DNA from: Flavobacteriales bacterium
Lineage (GTDB): Bacteria; Bacteroidota; Bacteroidia; Flavobacteriales; Flavobacteriaceae
DNA length: 45,672 nt
Reading direction: 5' to 3'
Assembly: GCA_017302935.1 (NCBI GenBank)
Contig: JAFLBT010000005.1
Coordinates: 1 to 45,672, forward strand
Both the position numbers and the translations under genes were made by a program. Below, piece after piece: positions 33,362 through 41,492 of this stretch; within the stretch, counting starts at the first letter, position 1, and each line of letters starts with the position of its first letter. The notes beneath the pieces are model-generated. The model made no database searches. It was not told the DNA's origin and saw nothing but the letters and a program-made list of their open reading frames with translations.

Positions 33362-33435
33362 CGGGATGTAGCGCAGCCTGGTAGCGTACTAGCATGGGGT
33401 GCTAGGGGTCGCTGGTTCGAATCCAGTCATCCCGA
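33362..33435 (+). tRNA. tRNA-Pro(GGG)
   Basis: Folds as a full cloverleaf: acceptor CGGGATG (33362-33368) pairs with CATCCCG (33428-33434) with discriminator A. The anticodon stem CTAGC/GCTAG encloses the loop ATGGGGT with anticodon GGG at 33396-33398. The T arm is GCTGG-TTCGAAT-CCAGT. CCA is not encoded. The anticodon reads CCC and CCU proline codons. A terminator follows. Confidence 0.97.
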
Positions 33436-33441
33436 CAATAT

Positions 33442-33475
33442 AATCCCTTGAGTAAAGCTCAAGGGATTTTTTTAT
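33442..33475 (+). terminator. Terminator of tRNA-Pro
   Basis: AATCCCTTGAG (33442-33452) pairs exactly with CTCAAGGGATT (33458-33468), five-base loop, then a T tract. Confidence 0.92.
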
Positions 33476-33638
33476 TTTTATTTTTTAATTATTCTCTTTT
33501 TAATAATCCTTCCGATTATACACTTTTTTATTTTGTTGAATTTTGTATGATCTCAATTATGTTTTGATTGTTAAATTATACAAATATTTTACGGTAAACC
33601 ACAAAAATTAATAAAACTGCTAAAAAAAAGTGTTCTTT

Positions 33639-33670
33639 TTGTAAAAGATATTATTTTTTTGTTAAATTTG
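33639..33670 (+). promoter_or_regulatory. Promoter of the tandem small-protein pair
   Basis: TTG (33639-33641) in a TTTTTG context, 21-base spacer and TAAATTTG (33663-33670). It gives a leader of about 30-35 bases before ATG 33709. The preceding 160 bases are extremely AT-rich and contain no gene that I can see. Confidence 0.65.
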
Positions 33671-33708
33671 AGTCCCCTTAAATCTATTATTAACCAAAAA
33701 TTAGCACT

Positions 33709-34002
33709 ATGGCAACTGTTTACGAATCCATTGAAAATGAGAGAATCTCATCTCTCATCTTTCCTAAATCAGATGTTTTAAATAGAAATGAAGCAATTCA
33801 ACAGCGTTTTAACGAGTTGAAGATGGCTCTTACTTTCGGCAATTTGGATTATTTCAAAATCAAAATTTACTTTGAAGACAACCAATCTAAAAAAGTGGTA
33901 GAAGCCAAAGTTTGCGGTGTAACTAAAAATCGTGTTATTCTTACGCGTGGTATAGGAATTCCCATAAACAGAATTTATAAAACGTTTAAGTTTTACAATT
34001 AA
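33709..34002 (+). CDS. Small conserved protein, paralogue A of a tandem pair
   Basis: A 97-residue cytoplasmic protein that I do not recognise. It matches its downstream neighbour over 73 residues without a gap (32 identical by my count). Shared features are FPxxDVL, a helix ending RxxEL, GN, then IxFEDxxSKKVVExxxxGxTxxxVxL and IPINRIY. The second half reads as four or five short beta strands, like a small barrel (SH3/Sm-type). The strong promoter and tandem arrangement suggest real and well-expressed genes. Function unknown; nucleic acid or protein contact by the basic-acidic barrel is only a guess. Confidence 0.75.
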   Translation: MATVYESIENERISSLIFPKSDVLNRNEAIQQRFNELKMALTFGNLDYFKIKIYFEDNQSKKVVEAKVCGVTKNRVILTRGIGIPINRIYKTFKFYN

Positions 34003-34012
34003 TTAAAATCAT

Positions 34013-34315
34013 ATGATTGCATCAAATTTATACTTCTTCGAACCAGTGGAGAAAGAGGTAATCTGTGATTATACTTTTCCTGAAGAAGATGTTTTAGAAG
34101 ACACATCTTTAAAAAGGAAACGAATAGCAGAGTTAGTTCGAGGTATGGCATACGGAAATATGTATCGCAATAAAATGCGCATATTTTTTGAAGATGATAC
34201 TTCTAAAAAAGTTGTGGAAACAACAATTTGGGGTATTACTGACGATAAAGTTGTTTTAAAATCAAACACTTACATTCCAATTAATAGAATTTATCCTTCC
34301 GGTGAGGATTTTTAG
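34013..34315 (+). CDS. Small conserved protein, paralogue B of a tandem pair
   Basis: A 100-residue protein beginning MIASNLYFFEPVEKEV and ending IPINRIYPSGEDF; about 44% identical to the preceding gene product over 73 ungapped residues. It starts ten bases after that gene stops, so it is cotranscribed. The two differ most in the N-terminal arm and at the tail. No signal peptide or membrane segment. A strong hairpin ends the transcript. Function unknown. Confidence 0.75.
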   Translation: MIASNLYFFEPVEKEVICDYTFPEEDVLEDTSLKRKRIAELVRGMAYGNMYRNKMRIFFEDDTSKKVVETTIWGITDDKVVLKSNTYIPINRIYPSGEDF

Positions 34316-34330
34316 TTAGTTTTTTAATAG

Positions 34331-34360
34331 AAAACACCAGCAAAAAGCTGGTGTTTTTTT
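34331..34360. terminator. Terminator between the small-protein pair and the thioredoxin-fold gene
   Basis: AAAACACCAGC (34331-34341) pairs exactly with GCTGGTGTTTT (34347-34357), five-A loop, T tract after it on the plus strand. A-rich sequence on the other side may also serve the convergent gene. Confidence 0.9.
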
Positions 34361-35534
34361 ATAAATTCTCTATTAATTTTAAATCCAATTGATTCTGTTT
34401 ATAAAATGTTAAAGCTTCATTTTTAAGTTTTAAAAACGCATCTTTTTGTTGAAGTTTTTCAAGTACAATTAATTTTTGAAGGAACCAATCTCCTTTTTGT
34501 TCAGGTTCCATTTCTTTTGATTTTAAATTATCTAATTCAAGAGATAATTTTTCCAATTCTACTTTATTATTGAATAGTTTTAAATAAAATTCAGTTATAA
34601 ATAATGTTCCATATACATTATTTTTATTTTCTTCTAAAAGTTCAGACATCAATTGAAAAAGTTCTACACTTTTCTTTTCATTTTTTAAGGCTTTTGATTC
34701 TTCTTCCCATAAAAAATCATTTCCGGTTTTGGATAATCCTAATCCGATAGTGTAAGCTTTTACTTTTTGAATTTTTGCTAAATCCCATTTATCCTTATCT
34801 TTTTGGATAGATTCTAACAGAATTTTTTCCAATACTTTTATTTCTGTTCCTTTTTTAGCCCCTTTTTCAAAATCTTTTAAATCATCTAAATGTTCATACC
34901 AGTATTGAAAAAAGCCATTATCAATATGATTAACGGTATTCTTTAAAATTAAATAACTTTGGTGATTCTTGAGGTTTTCTTTTGGATAAACTTGATAAAG
35001 TTCGTTAGAAATTGTATTGCACAAGTCAACATCTTGATATAATTGAACCAAATCAGAGTAGGCGTAAAGTGTCTTAATACTTCGGTCACCACTTTTATAT
35101 TTCTGTGCTAAACTACCAGTTCGTTCTTCCGTATTTAGAGCTTTTTTTCCAATATTAATAAGATAATCAACTTCGGCTTTTGCACCGGAATAATGCACAA
35201 AATTTTTTTCCGCATCAAAAAACAAAAAAAAAGGTACACCTTGAAATTTTAATTTTTGTGAAGCCATAAACAAACTGTCTTTTGACTTCATTCCATCACG
35301 TGTGTTGATTTTGTAACTTACAAAATGTTGATTGTAAAAATCGGCCATTTCTGCATTGTCAAATAGAGGTTCAATACTTAAACAAATGGTACAAGTAGAA
35401 TTATAATATTCAATAAAAACAAGTTTATTTTCTTTTTTTGCTTTATCAAAAGCCACGTTAATATCAGATTCAAATTTTACCTTTTGACTAAAAAGTAATT
35501 GTGAGATAAATATAAAAAGCAGTGTAAATCGCAA
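34359..35534 (-). CDS. Exported thioredoxin-fold protein
   Basis: A 391-residue protein with a signal peptide (MRFTLLFIFISQLLFSQ). A thioredoxin-like domain follows (about 20-135) whose redox motif is CTIC within FIEYYNSTCTICLSIEPLFDN, with the cis-proline region GVPFFLFFDAEKNFVHYSG. The C-terminal 250 residues are helical and charged, without a domain that I recognise (TPR-like stretches are possible). It is probably a periplasmic disulfide-handling or thiol protein. A -7 box (reverse of CAAATTTA at 35560-35567) lies upstream of the start but lacks a good -33 element. Confidence 0.78.
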   Translation of the reverse strand: MRFTLLFIFISQLLFSQKVKFESDINVAFDKAKKENKLVFIEYYNSTCTICLSIEPLFDNAEMADFYNQHFVSYKINTRDGMKSKDSLFMASQKLKFQGVPFFLFFDAEKNFVHYSGAKAEVDYLINIGKKALNTEERTGSLAQKYKSGDRSIKTLYAYSDLVQLYQDVDLCNTISNELYQVYPKENLKNHQSYLILKNTVNHIDNGFFQYWYEHLDDLKDFEKGAKKGTEIKVLEKILLESIQKDKDKWDLAKIQKVKAYTIGLGLSKTGNDFLWEEESKALKNEKKSVELFQLMSELLEENKNNVYGTLFITEFYLKLFNNKVELEKLSLELDNLKSKEMEPEQKGDWFLQKLIVLEKLQQKDAFLKLKNEALTFYKQNQLDLKLIENL

Positions 35535-35621
35535 AACTGAATTTTTTTTTGAATGAATACAAATTTACTTTTTTAAAGTCAATTCATTCTAACTTTATTG
35601 GTTTTTTAACCTTCTCAAGGT

Positions 35622-36050
35622 TTAAATTAAGTTGATTTTTATTGGAAGTATGTATTGGCATCGCACTTGCTTTTTGTCTTTTACTGCCGGATACCACGGT
35701 TCATCAAATTTATTCATCACTCTAATTACTTCTTTTTGATATGATTCAGGAACATTATTAATCACTTTGATGTCAGAAATCGTTCCGTCAATTTCAACAA
35801 TAAAACTACAAATGATTTCTGTTACAGGACTTTCATTTTTTGGAAACTTAAAATTACGTGACATGAAGCGATACATCGCATTTTCACCATACATCAATTT
35901 AGGTTGTATGTCAACTTCATTATTCAAAAAGATTTTTTCTACAGTATTTACATAATGAAGTTTTTTCTGGTATTGTTCATCTTGAGCTATTATAGTAGCA
36001 GAAGTAAACATTAACAATAAAATAATAAAATATTTGATTTTAATCTTCAT
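35622..36050 (-). CDS. TonB C-terminal-like exported protein
   Basis: A 142-residue protein with a signal peptide (MKIKIKYFIILLLMFTSATIIAQ) and a domain like the C-terminal part of TonB energy transducers. This has IICSFIVEIDGTISDIKVINN, VIRVMNKFDEPWYPAVKDKKQVRCQYILPI, matching the pattern of a conserved strand, a DGxI turn, a helix and WxPAxxxxxxVR. There is no N-terminal TonB membrane anchor with proline-rich linker; instead a cleavable signal is predicted, so it probably is not a true TonB but a periplasmic relative. Its start overlaps the preceding gene's end by 11 bases, indicating cotranscription. Confidence 0.72.
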   Translation of the reverse strand: MKIKIKYFIILLLMFTSATIIAQDEQYQKKLHYVNTVEKIFLNNEVDIQPKLMYGENAMYRFMSRNFKFPKNESPVTEIICSFIVEIDGTISDIKVINNVPESYQKEVIRVMNKFDEPWYPAVKDKKQVRCQYILPIKINLI

Positions 36051-36756
36051 AAAAAATAGTTTTCCAAACTTTTGGATTTAGATAATAAATCATTTGATCA
36101 GGACGAAATTCTCCATTTCTAACAAATGCTTTTGCATCTGTATTGGTAATCATTAAAGCACCACAAAGTGTTTCGTTTTTAAAGAACGTATTTTTAAGTT
36201 CATTATTTTGATCCGTAAAATAATATTCATCTTCTTTTTTAGAATTTTGAAGAACGATTCCCTCTTCAAAAAAAACAAAATAATATAAATTTTTGTTCTG
36301 TTTTTTAAAAAACTTCTTATACTGATTGGACATATATTTTTTTTCTTCTATGGCAGTTTTATGGTAATAATTAGTAGAACTATTGGAACATAAATCATCT
36401 TTAAAAACATACTCAATCAAAATTAAAGCACTATCATTTAATTTTTTTTGGGTCATTTTTTCAATTAAATTTAAGAAAGAACGGTATTCTAATTGAAAAT
36501 AATTAAACTCCTTGTTGTGAAGCCGATGAATATAACCACTGTCTTTTTTTATATAATGCCAACCCGTTACATGTAAACTCGTATCTCTCCATTTCTTGTA
36601 ATATTCTTCTTCAGTTAATGCGGTACCATCAATATCTAAGAAAAGGTATTTGATTGTTTTGCTGTCATATTTATAGTGATTAGGCACTTTGTTTAAGTCC
36701 TGTGAAAATAGGCTAATCGGTAAAAACAAAAAGATATATAAATACAAATAGTTCAT
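36040..36756 (-). CDS. Exported hypothetical protein
   Basis: A 238-residue protein with a signal peptide (MNYLYLYIFLFLPISLFSQ), in no family I can name. It is rich in K, Y, N and F. An early LFLDIDGTALTEEEYYKKW looks like a HAD motif, but the following HAD motifs are absent, and similar DxxG-(x)-EEyyKKW text is frequent in flavobacterial secreted hypotheticals. The C-terminal half contains NTDAKAFVRNGEFRP. It overlaps the TonB-C-like gene by 11 bases. The start at 36756 (not 36795) is chosen for its signal peptide. Function unknown. Confidence 0.65.
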   Translation of the reverse strand: MNYLYLYIFLFLPISLFSQDLNKVPNHYKYDSKTIKYLFLDIDGTALTEEEYYKKWRDTSLHVTGWHYIKKDSGYIHRLHNKEFNYFQLEYRSFLNLIEKMTQKKLNDSALILIEYVFKDDLCSNSSTNYYHKTAIEEKKYMSNQYKKFFKKQNKNLYYFVFFEEGIVLQNSKKEDEYYFTDQNNELKNTFFKNETLCGALMITNTDAKAFVRNGEFRPDQMIYYLNPKVWKTIFYED

Positions 36757-36780
36757 AAGTTTTCTTTTGTTAAAGATATA

Positions 36781-36817
36781 AAAAAAAAACACCAACTCAT
36801 TACTGAATTGGTGTTTT
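36781..36817 (-). terminator. Intrinsic terminator of clpB
   Basis: AAAACACCAA (36786-36795) pairs with TTGGTGTTTT (36808-36817). On the minus strand it is followed by a U tract (A run at 36781-36785). It lies about 30 bases after the clpB stop. Confidence 0.85.
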
Positions 36818-36848
36818 CAAACTAACTAACCAATTTATGAAAAACTAC

Positions 36849-39452
36849 TTATTTTACAAATTCACTTTGGTTTCTAAATACCAGTTCATTGTCAAATGCA
36901 TCCAACAAAATAATGCTGTCGGTTTTAACAGTTCCGCTCAAAATTTCCTTAGATAATTTGTTTAAAACTTCACGTTGAATCACTCTTTTTACCGGTCTGG
37001 CTCCAAATTGTGGATCATAGCCTTTCTTGGCTAAATAGTCAATGGCTTCCGGAGTGGCATCCATCGTGATGTTTTGTTGAGCCAACATTTTAGTGACACT
37101 TTTTAGCTGCAAGCCTACAATTTCCCTAATGTTTGCATTGGATAAAGGTGTAAACATGACAATTTCATCAATACGATTGATAAACTCCGGACGAACGCTT
37201 TGTTTCAATAATCCCAACACTTCTACTTTTGCAGCTTCGGTAGCGGCTTCAATTCCACCGGATAAATTTTCAAATTTTTCCTGAATAATGTGGCTTCCCA
37301 TGTTGGAAGTCATAATAATTATGGTGTTTTTGAAATCGGCTACTCGACCTTTGTTATCGGTTAATCGACCTTCATCCAACACTTGTAAAAGTATGTTGAA
37401 CGTATCCGGATGAGCTTTTTCAATTTCGTCCAACAAAACCACTGAATACGGTTTGCGTCTAACGGCTTCGGTCAACTGACCGCCTTCATCATATCCCACA
37501 TATCCTGGAGGAGCACCTACTAATCGGCTCACGGCGTGACGTTCTTGGTATTCACTCATATCAATTCGGGTCATTGCATTTTCGTCATCAAATAAATATT
37601 CCGCCAATGCTTTCGCTAATTCGGTTTTTCCGACTCCGGTTGTTCCTAAGAAAAGAAATGTACCAATTGGTTTTTTCATATCTTGCAATCCGGCTCGACT
37701 TCTTCGAACAGCATCACTAATCGCTTCAATGGCTTCTTCTTGACCCACCACACGATGATGCAATTCGTCTTCTAATCGTAATAACTTTTCGCGTTCTCCT
37801 TGTAGCATTTTTGTCACGGGAACACCGGTCCATTTTGCAACCACCTCGGCAATATCTTCTCGGGTTACTTCTTCTTTAATCAAGGAAGTTCCCGACTGAT
37901 TTTCTTGTAATTGCATTTGCAATTTATCCAAACGCTCTTGAGCTTCTTTGATTTTTCCGTAACGGATTTCGGCTACTTTTCCATAATCGCCATCACGCTC
38001 GGCACGTTCAGCATCCAATTTAAAGTTTTCAATTTCAATTTTCACGTTTTGGATGTTATCTACCACTTCTTTTTCCGATTTCCATTTGGCAAAAATCTCG
38101 TTGCGTTCTTCTTTTAAGTTGGCTAATTCCAGACCTAAAATTTTCAGTTTAGCTTCGTCATTTTCGCGTTTAATAGCTTCGATTTCGATTTCTAATTGCA
38201 TAATTTTTCGATCCAACACATCCAATTCTTCGGGTTTGGAATTGATTTCCATTCGCAATTTAGAAGCGGCTTCGTCCATTAAATCGATGGCTTTGTCCGG
38301 CAAGAATCGATTGGAAATATAACGTTGTGATAATTCAACAGCCGCAATAATAGCTTCATCTTTGATTCTAACTTTATGATGGGTCTCATATTTTTCTTTT
38401 ATACCTCGCAAAATCGAAATGGCACTTTCGGTATCCGGTTCATCCACCATAATTTTTTGGAAACGTCGTTCTAGAGCTTTGTCTTTTTCAAAATATTTTT
38501 GGTATTCGTCTAAAGTCGTTGCACCAATTGCACGCAATTCGCCACGAGCCAAAGCCGGTTTTAGAATATTGGCAGCATCCATCGCACCTTCGCCACCTCC
38601 GGCACCCACTAAAGTGTGAATTTCGTCAATGAAAAGTACAATATCACCTTCTGAACTAATTACTTCTTTTACAACCGATTTCAAACGCTCTTCAAATTCA
38701 CCTTTGTATTTAGCTCCGGCAATCAAAGCTCCCATGTCTAATGAGAAAACGATTTTTTCTTTTAGATTTTCGGGAACATCTCCAGCTACAATTCGATGTG
38801 CCAAACCTTCGGCAATGGCGGTTTTACCAACTCCGGGTTCACCCACCAACATCGGATTATTTTTAGTTCTGCGTGAAAGAATTTGCAACACTCTTCGGAT
38901 TTCTTCATCACGACCAATCACAGGGTCGAGTTTGCCGTTTTTGGCTAATTCGTTTAGGTTTTTGGCGTATTTATTCAATGCGTTGTAGGTTTCTTCGGCT
39001 GAAGCAGAAGTAACTCGTTCGCCTTTTCGCAATTCAGAAATGGCGGCTTCCAATCCTTTTTCGGTTACACCTTGGTCTTTTAAAATTTGTGCAACTTTAC
39101 TTTTGGAATTAAAAATGGCTAATATCAAATGTTCGATAGAAACATATTCGTCGTTCATTTTTTTGGCAAGGATAAAAGCTTCGTTTAACATTGTTCCTGC
39201 TTCACGAGAAAGCATCAACTCGCCTCCGGAAACTTTTGGAAAACTTTGAATTGTGCTATCCAAAATCTGTGAAAATAAGTTCACATTCACGTTCATTTTT
39301 TTCAAAATAAATGGAGCAACATTTTCATCCACTTCCAAAATTCCTTTAAAAATGTGTTCGTTTTCCAGTTGTTGCTGACCAAAACCTTGTGCAATTTGCT
39401 GAGCTTGTTGCAAAGCTTCTTGCGATTTAATGGTTAAATTTTTTAAATTCAT
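36849..39452 (-). CDS. clpB: ATP-dependent chaperone ClpB
   Basis: An 867-residue AAA+ disaggregase that works with DnaK to rescue aggregated proteins. Domain order is standard: the N-terminal Clp_N repeat region (1-145), the first AAA+ module with Walker [15 protein letters not shown] (near 205) and Walker [12 protein letters not shown], then the middle coiled coil (about 400-525; [17 protein letters not shown] onward). The second AAA+ module has [14 protein letters not shown] and [12 protein letters not shown], and the C-terminal region [19 protein letters not shown]. Full length and no damage seen. dnaK is at the other end of the window. Confidence 0.97.
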   Translation of the reverse strand: MNLKNLTIKSQEALQQAQQIAQGFGQQQLENEHIFKGILEVDENVAPFILKKMNVNVNLFSQILDSTIQSFPKVSGGELMLSREAGTMLNEAFILAKKMNDEYVSIEHLILAIFNSKSKVAQILKDQGVTEKGLEAAISELRKGERVTSASAEETYNALNKYAKNLNELAKNGKLDPVIGRDEEIRRVLQILSRRTKNNPMLVGEPGVGKTAIAEGLAHRIVAGDVPENLKEKIVFSLDMGALIAGAKYKGEFEERLKSVVKEVISSEGDIVLFIDEIHTLVGAGGGEGAMDAANILKPALARGELRAIGATTLDEYQKYFEKDKALERRFQKIMVDEPDTESAISILRGIKEKYETHHKVRIKDEAIIAAVELSQRYISNRFLPDKAIDLMDEAASKLRMEINSKPEELDVLDRKIMQLEIEIEAIKRENDEAKLKILGLELANLKEERNEIFAKWKSEKEVVDNIQNVKIEIENFKLDAERAERDGDYGKVAEIRYGKIKEAQERLDKLQMQLQENQSGTSLIKEEVTREDIAEVVAKWTGVPVTKMLQGEREKLLRLEDELHHRVVGQEEAIEAISDAVRRSRAGLQDMKKPIGTFLFLGTTGVGKTELAKALAEYLFDDENAMTRIDMSEYQERHAVSRLVGAPPGYVGYDEGGQLTEAVRRKPYSVVLLDEIEKAHPDTFNILLQVLDEGRLTDNKGRVADFKNTIIIMTSNMGSHIIQEKFENLSGGIEAATEAAKVEVLGLLKQSVRPEFINRIDEIVMFTPLSNANIREIVGLQLKSVTKMLAQQNITMDATPEAIDYLAKKGYDPQFGARPVKRVIQREVLNKLSKEILSGTVKTDSIILLDAFDNELVFRNQSEFVK

Positions 39453-39494
39453 AGTACTATATTTTTATCAGATGATTTCTAAATTGATTTTCAA

Positions 39495-39502
39495 TATCTT
39501 TG
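39495..39502 (+). promoter_or_regulatory. Candidate -7 box (TATCTTTG) of ytxJ
   Basis: TATCTTTG matches TAnnTTTG about 107 bases before the ATG at 39610. No -33 TTG at the proper distance. The leader contains several GACAAAATG-like words (39541, 39583, 39604). Confidence 0.35.
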
Positions 39503-39609
39503 TTGTGCTAATGTCAATATGTATTCCAATTCAAAAAAGAAGACAAAATGACTGATTGCCACACAAAATCGAGACTAAAACAAGTCAAAATGTCCTAAAA
39601 TAAGACAAA

Positions 39610-39996
39610 ATGAGTTTTTTTACCAATTTATTCGGAAGTTCAGAAAATGAAAAATCATCCAAAGTAGGATGGAGGATGCTCACCGATTTAGGTCAGCTCA
39701 ACGAACTTATCGAGTTATCGCATCAACAAACGGTTTTGATTTTTAAACACAGCACCCGATGCAGCATCAGTAGGTTTGTATTGAAAAATTTTGAAAACGA
39801 ATATGATTTTTCAGAAGAAGAATTACAATCGTATTTTCTAGACTTATTAGAATACAGAAACATTTCCAACGAAATCGCAAATCGATTTGAAGTGATGCAT
39901 CAATCGCCACAAATCCTTTTAATTAAAGACGGAAAATGTATTTATCATGAATCACATGATAGAATAAATGTAGAGAGTTTTAAGCGTTTTGTTTAA
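39610..39996 (+). CDS. ytxJ: Bacillithiol system redox-active protein YtxJ
   Basis: A 128-residue thioredoxin-fold protein of the YtxJ (DUF2847) family. It has the monothiol motif STRCSIS with C51 after FKHSTRC, in place of CxxC, and the later cis-Pro region HQSPQILLIKDGKCIYHESH. Members are associated with bacillithiol, the low-molecular-weight thiol used by some Bacteroidota, and may reduce bacillithiol-protein disulfides. It is transcribed away from clpB. Bacillithiol synthesis genes are not in the window. Confidence 0.85.
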   Translation: MSFFTNLFGSSENEKSSKVGWRMLTDLGQLNELIELSHQQTVLIFKHSTRCSISRFVLKNFENEYDFSEEELQSYFLDLLEYRNISNEIANRFEVMHQSPQILLIKDGKCIYHESHDRINVESFKRFV

Positions 39997-39999
39997 GAA

Positions 40000-41181
40000 T
40001 TACCTTCTTATCCTATTTCTACTAATAATATCCTTCAATTTCGCTTTCAAATCTTCACCGGTATCAAAAACCATTTGTTCATTGCTTGGAAACGGAACGC
40101 CTCTTTTGCCAAAATAAGTGATATATTGTTCGTCAAAAGCTCGACGATCACCTCTGAAAGTAGCATAAATGTGTTCAAAAATGAACTCACTTGCAAGGGG
40201 AAATGAGTTAATCAATTGATTGTTGTTAAAATCAATGTAATCCACTTTCGCAGTAACTTGACACGCTTTAAATTGTGTAAATTCATAAGCTGTTCCTTTC
40301 ACAGTAATAAATCGATCTACTTTTATAGGATTCCCTAAACTATCACGTACAATATTGCCATTAGCATCCACCAAGTTTTTTACACCGTCTTTAATTTGTT
40401 TTTCTTGAATGACTTGTTTTTCTCTGATTTGTTCCGGTGAAATATTAATTGCTCTAAAGTTTAATATTATACCAAAATCATAGGTAATACCTTGTTGTCT
40501 ATTGCTATGATAAACCGTCCATTTATCGTTTAAACCGTATGTACTAAAATCCAATAAGTCATTTTGTAAGCGATTTGGAATCATGATATTGGTTTCGTTT
40601 TTTGTATAAACGTGTACAAAATCAGTACCTTTAAAACGGGCTTCATCTATCAAATTGTTTACATCTTTAAATCCGGGATTAATTTGATTCAAATACACTA
40701 AATCATCCACAATCTTTCTGGCTTGTAATTTATTGGCCGTCTTTAAATTGTTTTTGGAAAGGGTATACAAATAATTGGATAAAGCATTTTTGCTGTTTGA
40801 AATTTCAGTTGTATAATTATCCATCGGAAAAATGGCATCTCTACCTTCCTTTAAAAGTTTTAATGGCAACAGTGGTCGAATCAATTCTTGTCTGTTGTGG
40901 AGCGAAAGATATGTGTTGTATATTTTTTCTAAATTAGCTGGATTATTTTCTTTTGACCATGTTTCTACATTTCGTAAATCTCGCTCTTTAGCTTTAGCAA
41001 ATGCCTCTTCTAAAACATACACATAATCTTGTTTTCCTTTTGCATTTTTATTGTTTCGCAAACTACTGGTCGCCGATGCAATTGCCCTGTCATAATCACC
41101 TGAGTTGAGCATTTTCATCGTGCTTTTTACACCACAAGAAAAACTAAAAAACAACAATAAAAGAAAAGTAATTTTTTTCAT
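40000..41181 (-). CDS. Conserved lipoprotein, helical repeats
   Basis: A 393-residue lipoprotein (MKKITFLLLLFFSFSC with lipobox Cys near 16) that I recognise as a conserved flavobacterial hypothetical, without a domain name. The N-terminal third looks like TPR helices (MLNSGDYDRAIASATSSLRNNK, YVYVLEEAFAKAKERD). The C-terminal part has beta-rich segments such as ITYDFGIILNFRAINISPEQI and VDYIDFNNNQLINSFPLAS. It is convergent with ytxJ, the stops only three bases apart. Its 5' side carries copy 3 of the 130-bp repeat. Function unknown; a cell-envelope role is inferred from the lipobox. Confidence 0.7.
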   Translation of the reverse strand: MKKITFLLLLFFSFSCGVKSTMKMLNSGDYDRAIASATSSLRNNKNAKGKQDYVYVLEEAFAKAKERDLRNVETWSKENNPANLEKIYNTYLSLHNRQELIRPLLPLKLLKEGRDAIFPMDNYTTEISNSKNALSNYLYTLSKNNLKTANKLQARKIVDDLVYLNQINPGFKDVNNLIDEARFKGTDFVHVYTKNETNIMIPNRLQNDLLDFSTYGLNDKWTVYHSNRQQGITYDFGIILNFRAINISPEQIREKQVIQEKQIKDGVKNLVDANGNIVRDSLGNPIKVDRFITVKGTAYEFTQFKACQVTAKVDYIDFNNNQLINSFPLASEFIFEHIYATFRGDRRAFDEQYITYFGKRGVPFPSNEQMVFDTGEDLKAKLKDIISRNRIRR

Positions 41182-41222
41182 GAGATTTAATTTCTTACAA
41201 ATATAATTTTTTTGAAGCTAAT

Positions 41223-41352
41223 CCGGCTTTTCGTTCCAAGCTTTTTTGTCTTGTTGTTTTTTTCAAAGCCAAAAAAGGAGTTTCCTGAGGTCACTCTTTT
41301 TTAGCAAGAAAAAATACAACAATCCAGCAAAAGGCTTTCCTCTTCAATCCGG
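41223..41352 (+). repeat. 130-bp structured dispersed repeat, copy 3
   Basis: Begins CCGG, ends CCGG. The 16-mers are GCTTTTCGTTCCAAGC (41226-41241) and GCTTTCCTCTTCAATC (41334-41349). The central loop GTTTCCTGAGGTCAC is at 41280-41294, 57 bases from the start as in the other copies. The arms pair: TTGTTGTTTTTT with AAAAAATACAACAA and GCCAAAAAAGGAGT with ACTCTTTTTTAGC. The GT/AC pair at the loop base replaces GC/GC of copies 1 and 2. It lies in the 311-base gap 41182-41492, which otherwise holds a purine-rich tandem word (41391-41414) and the fahA terminator, but no gene. Confidence 0.83.
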
Positions 41353-41390
41353 GCTAAAATGTGCCATTATTGGGAGTAAAAATAGAAAAA

Positions 41391-41414
41391 AGAGAATAGA
41401 GTATAGAGAATAGA
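41391..41414. repeat. Short tandem word AGAGAATAGAGTAT
   Basis: AGAGAATAGAGTAT is followed by a second AGAGAATAGA. It is a purine-rich simple repeat between the 130-bp element and the fahA terminator. Confidence 0.6.
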
Positions 41415-41460
41415 AAAAAAAGCAAAATTAGTTTTATCATTACTCTTTCAGTTGGGGATA

Positions 41461-41487
41461 AAAAAACTCCGGTCATTAACCGGAGCA
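41461..41487 (-). terminator. Intrinsic terminator of fahA
   Basis: CTCCGGT (41467-41473) pairs with ACCGGAG (41479-41485), five-base loop, and A residues at 41461-41466 give the U tract on the minus strand. Confidence 0.9.
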
Positions 41488-41492
41488 AAATT

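Noticed and set aside
33476..33638. Hidden small gene or RNA in the AT-rich gap after tRNA-Pro
   Set aside because: Only very AT-rich sequence without a convincing start, frame, hairpin or promoter until 33639.
36040..36756. HAD hydrolase from FLDIDGT
   Set aside because: Only one motif I-like match; no further HAD motifs in order, and the protein has a signal peptide. I treat it as a chance match.
38629..38988. Antisense reading frame of 119 codons within clpB
   Set aside because: Shadow of the clpB coding frame on the other strand; no start or family support.
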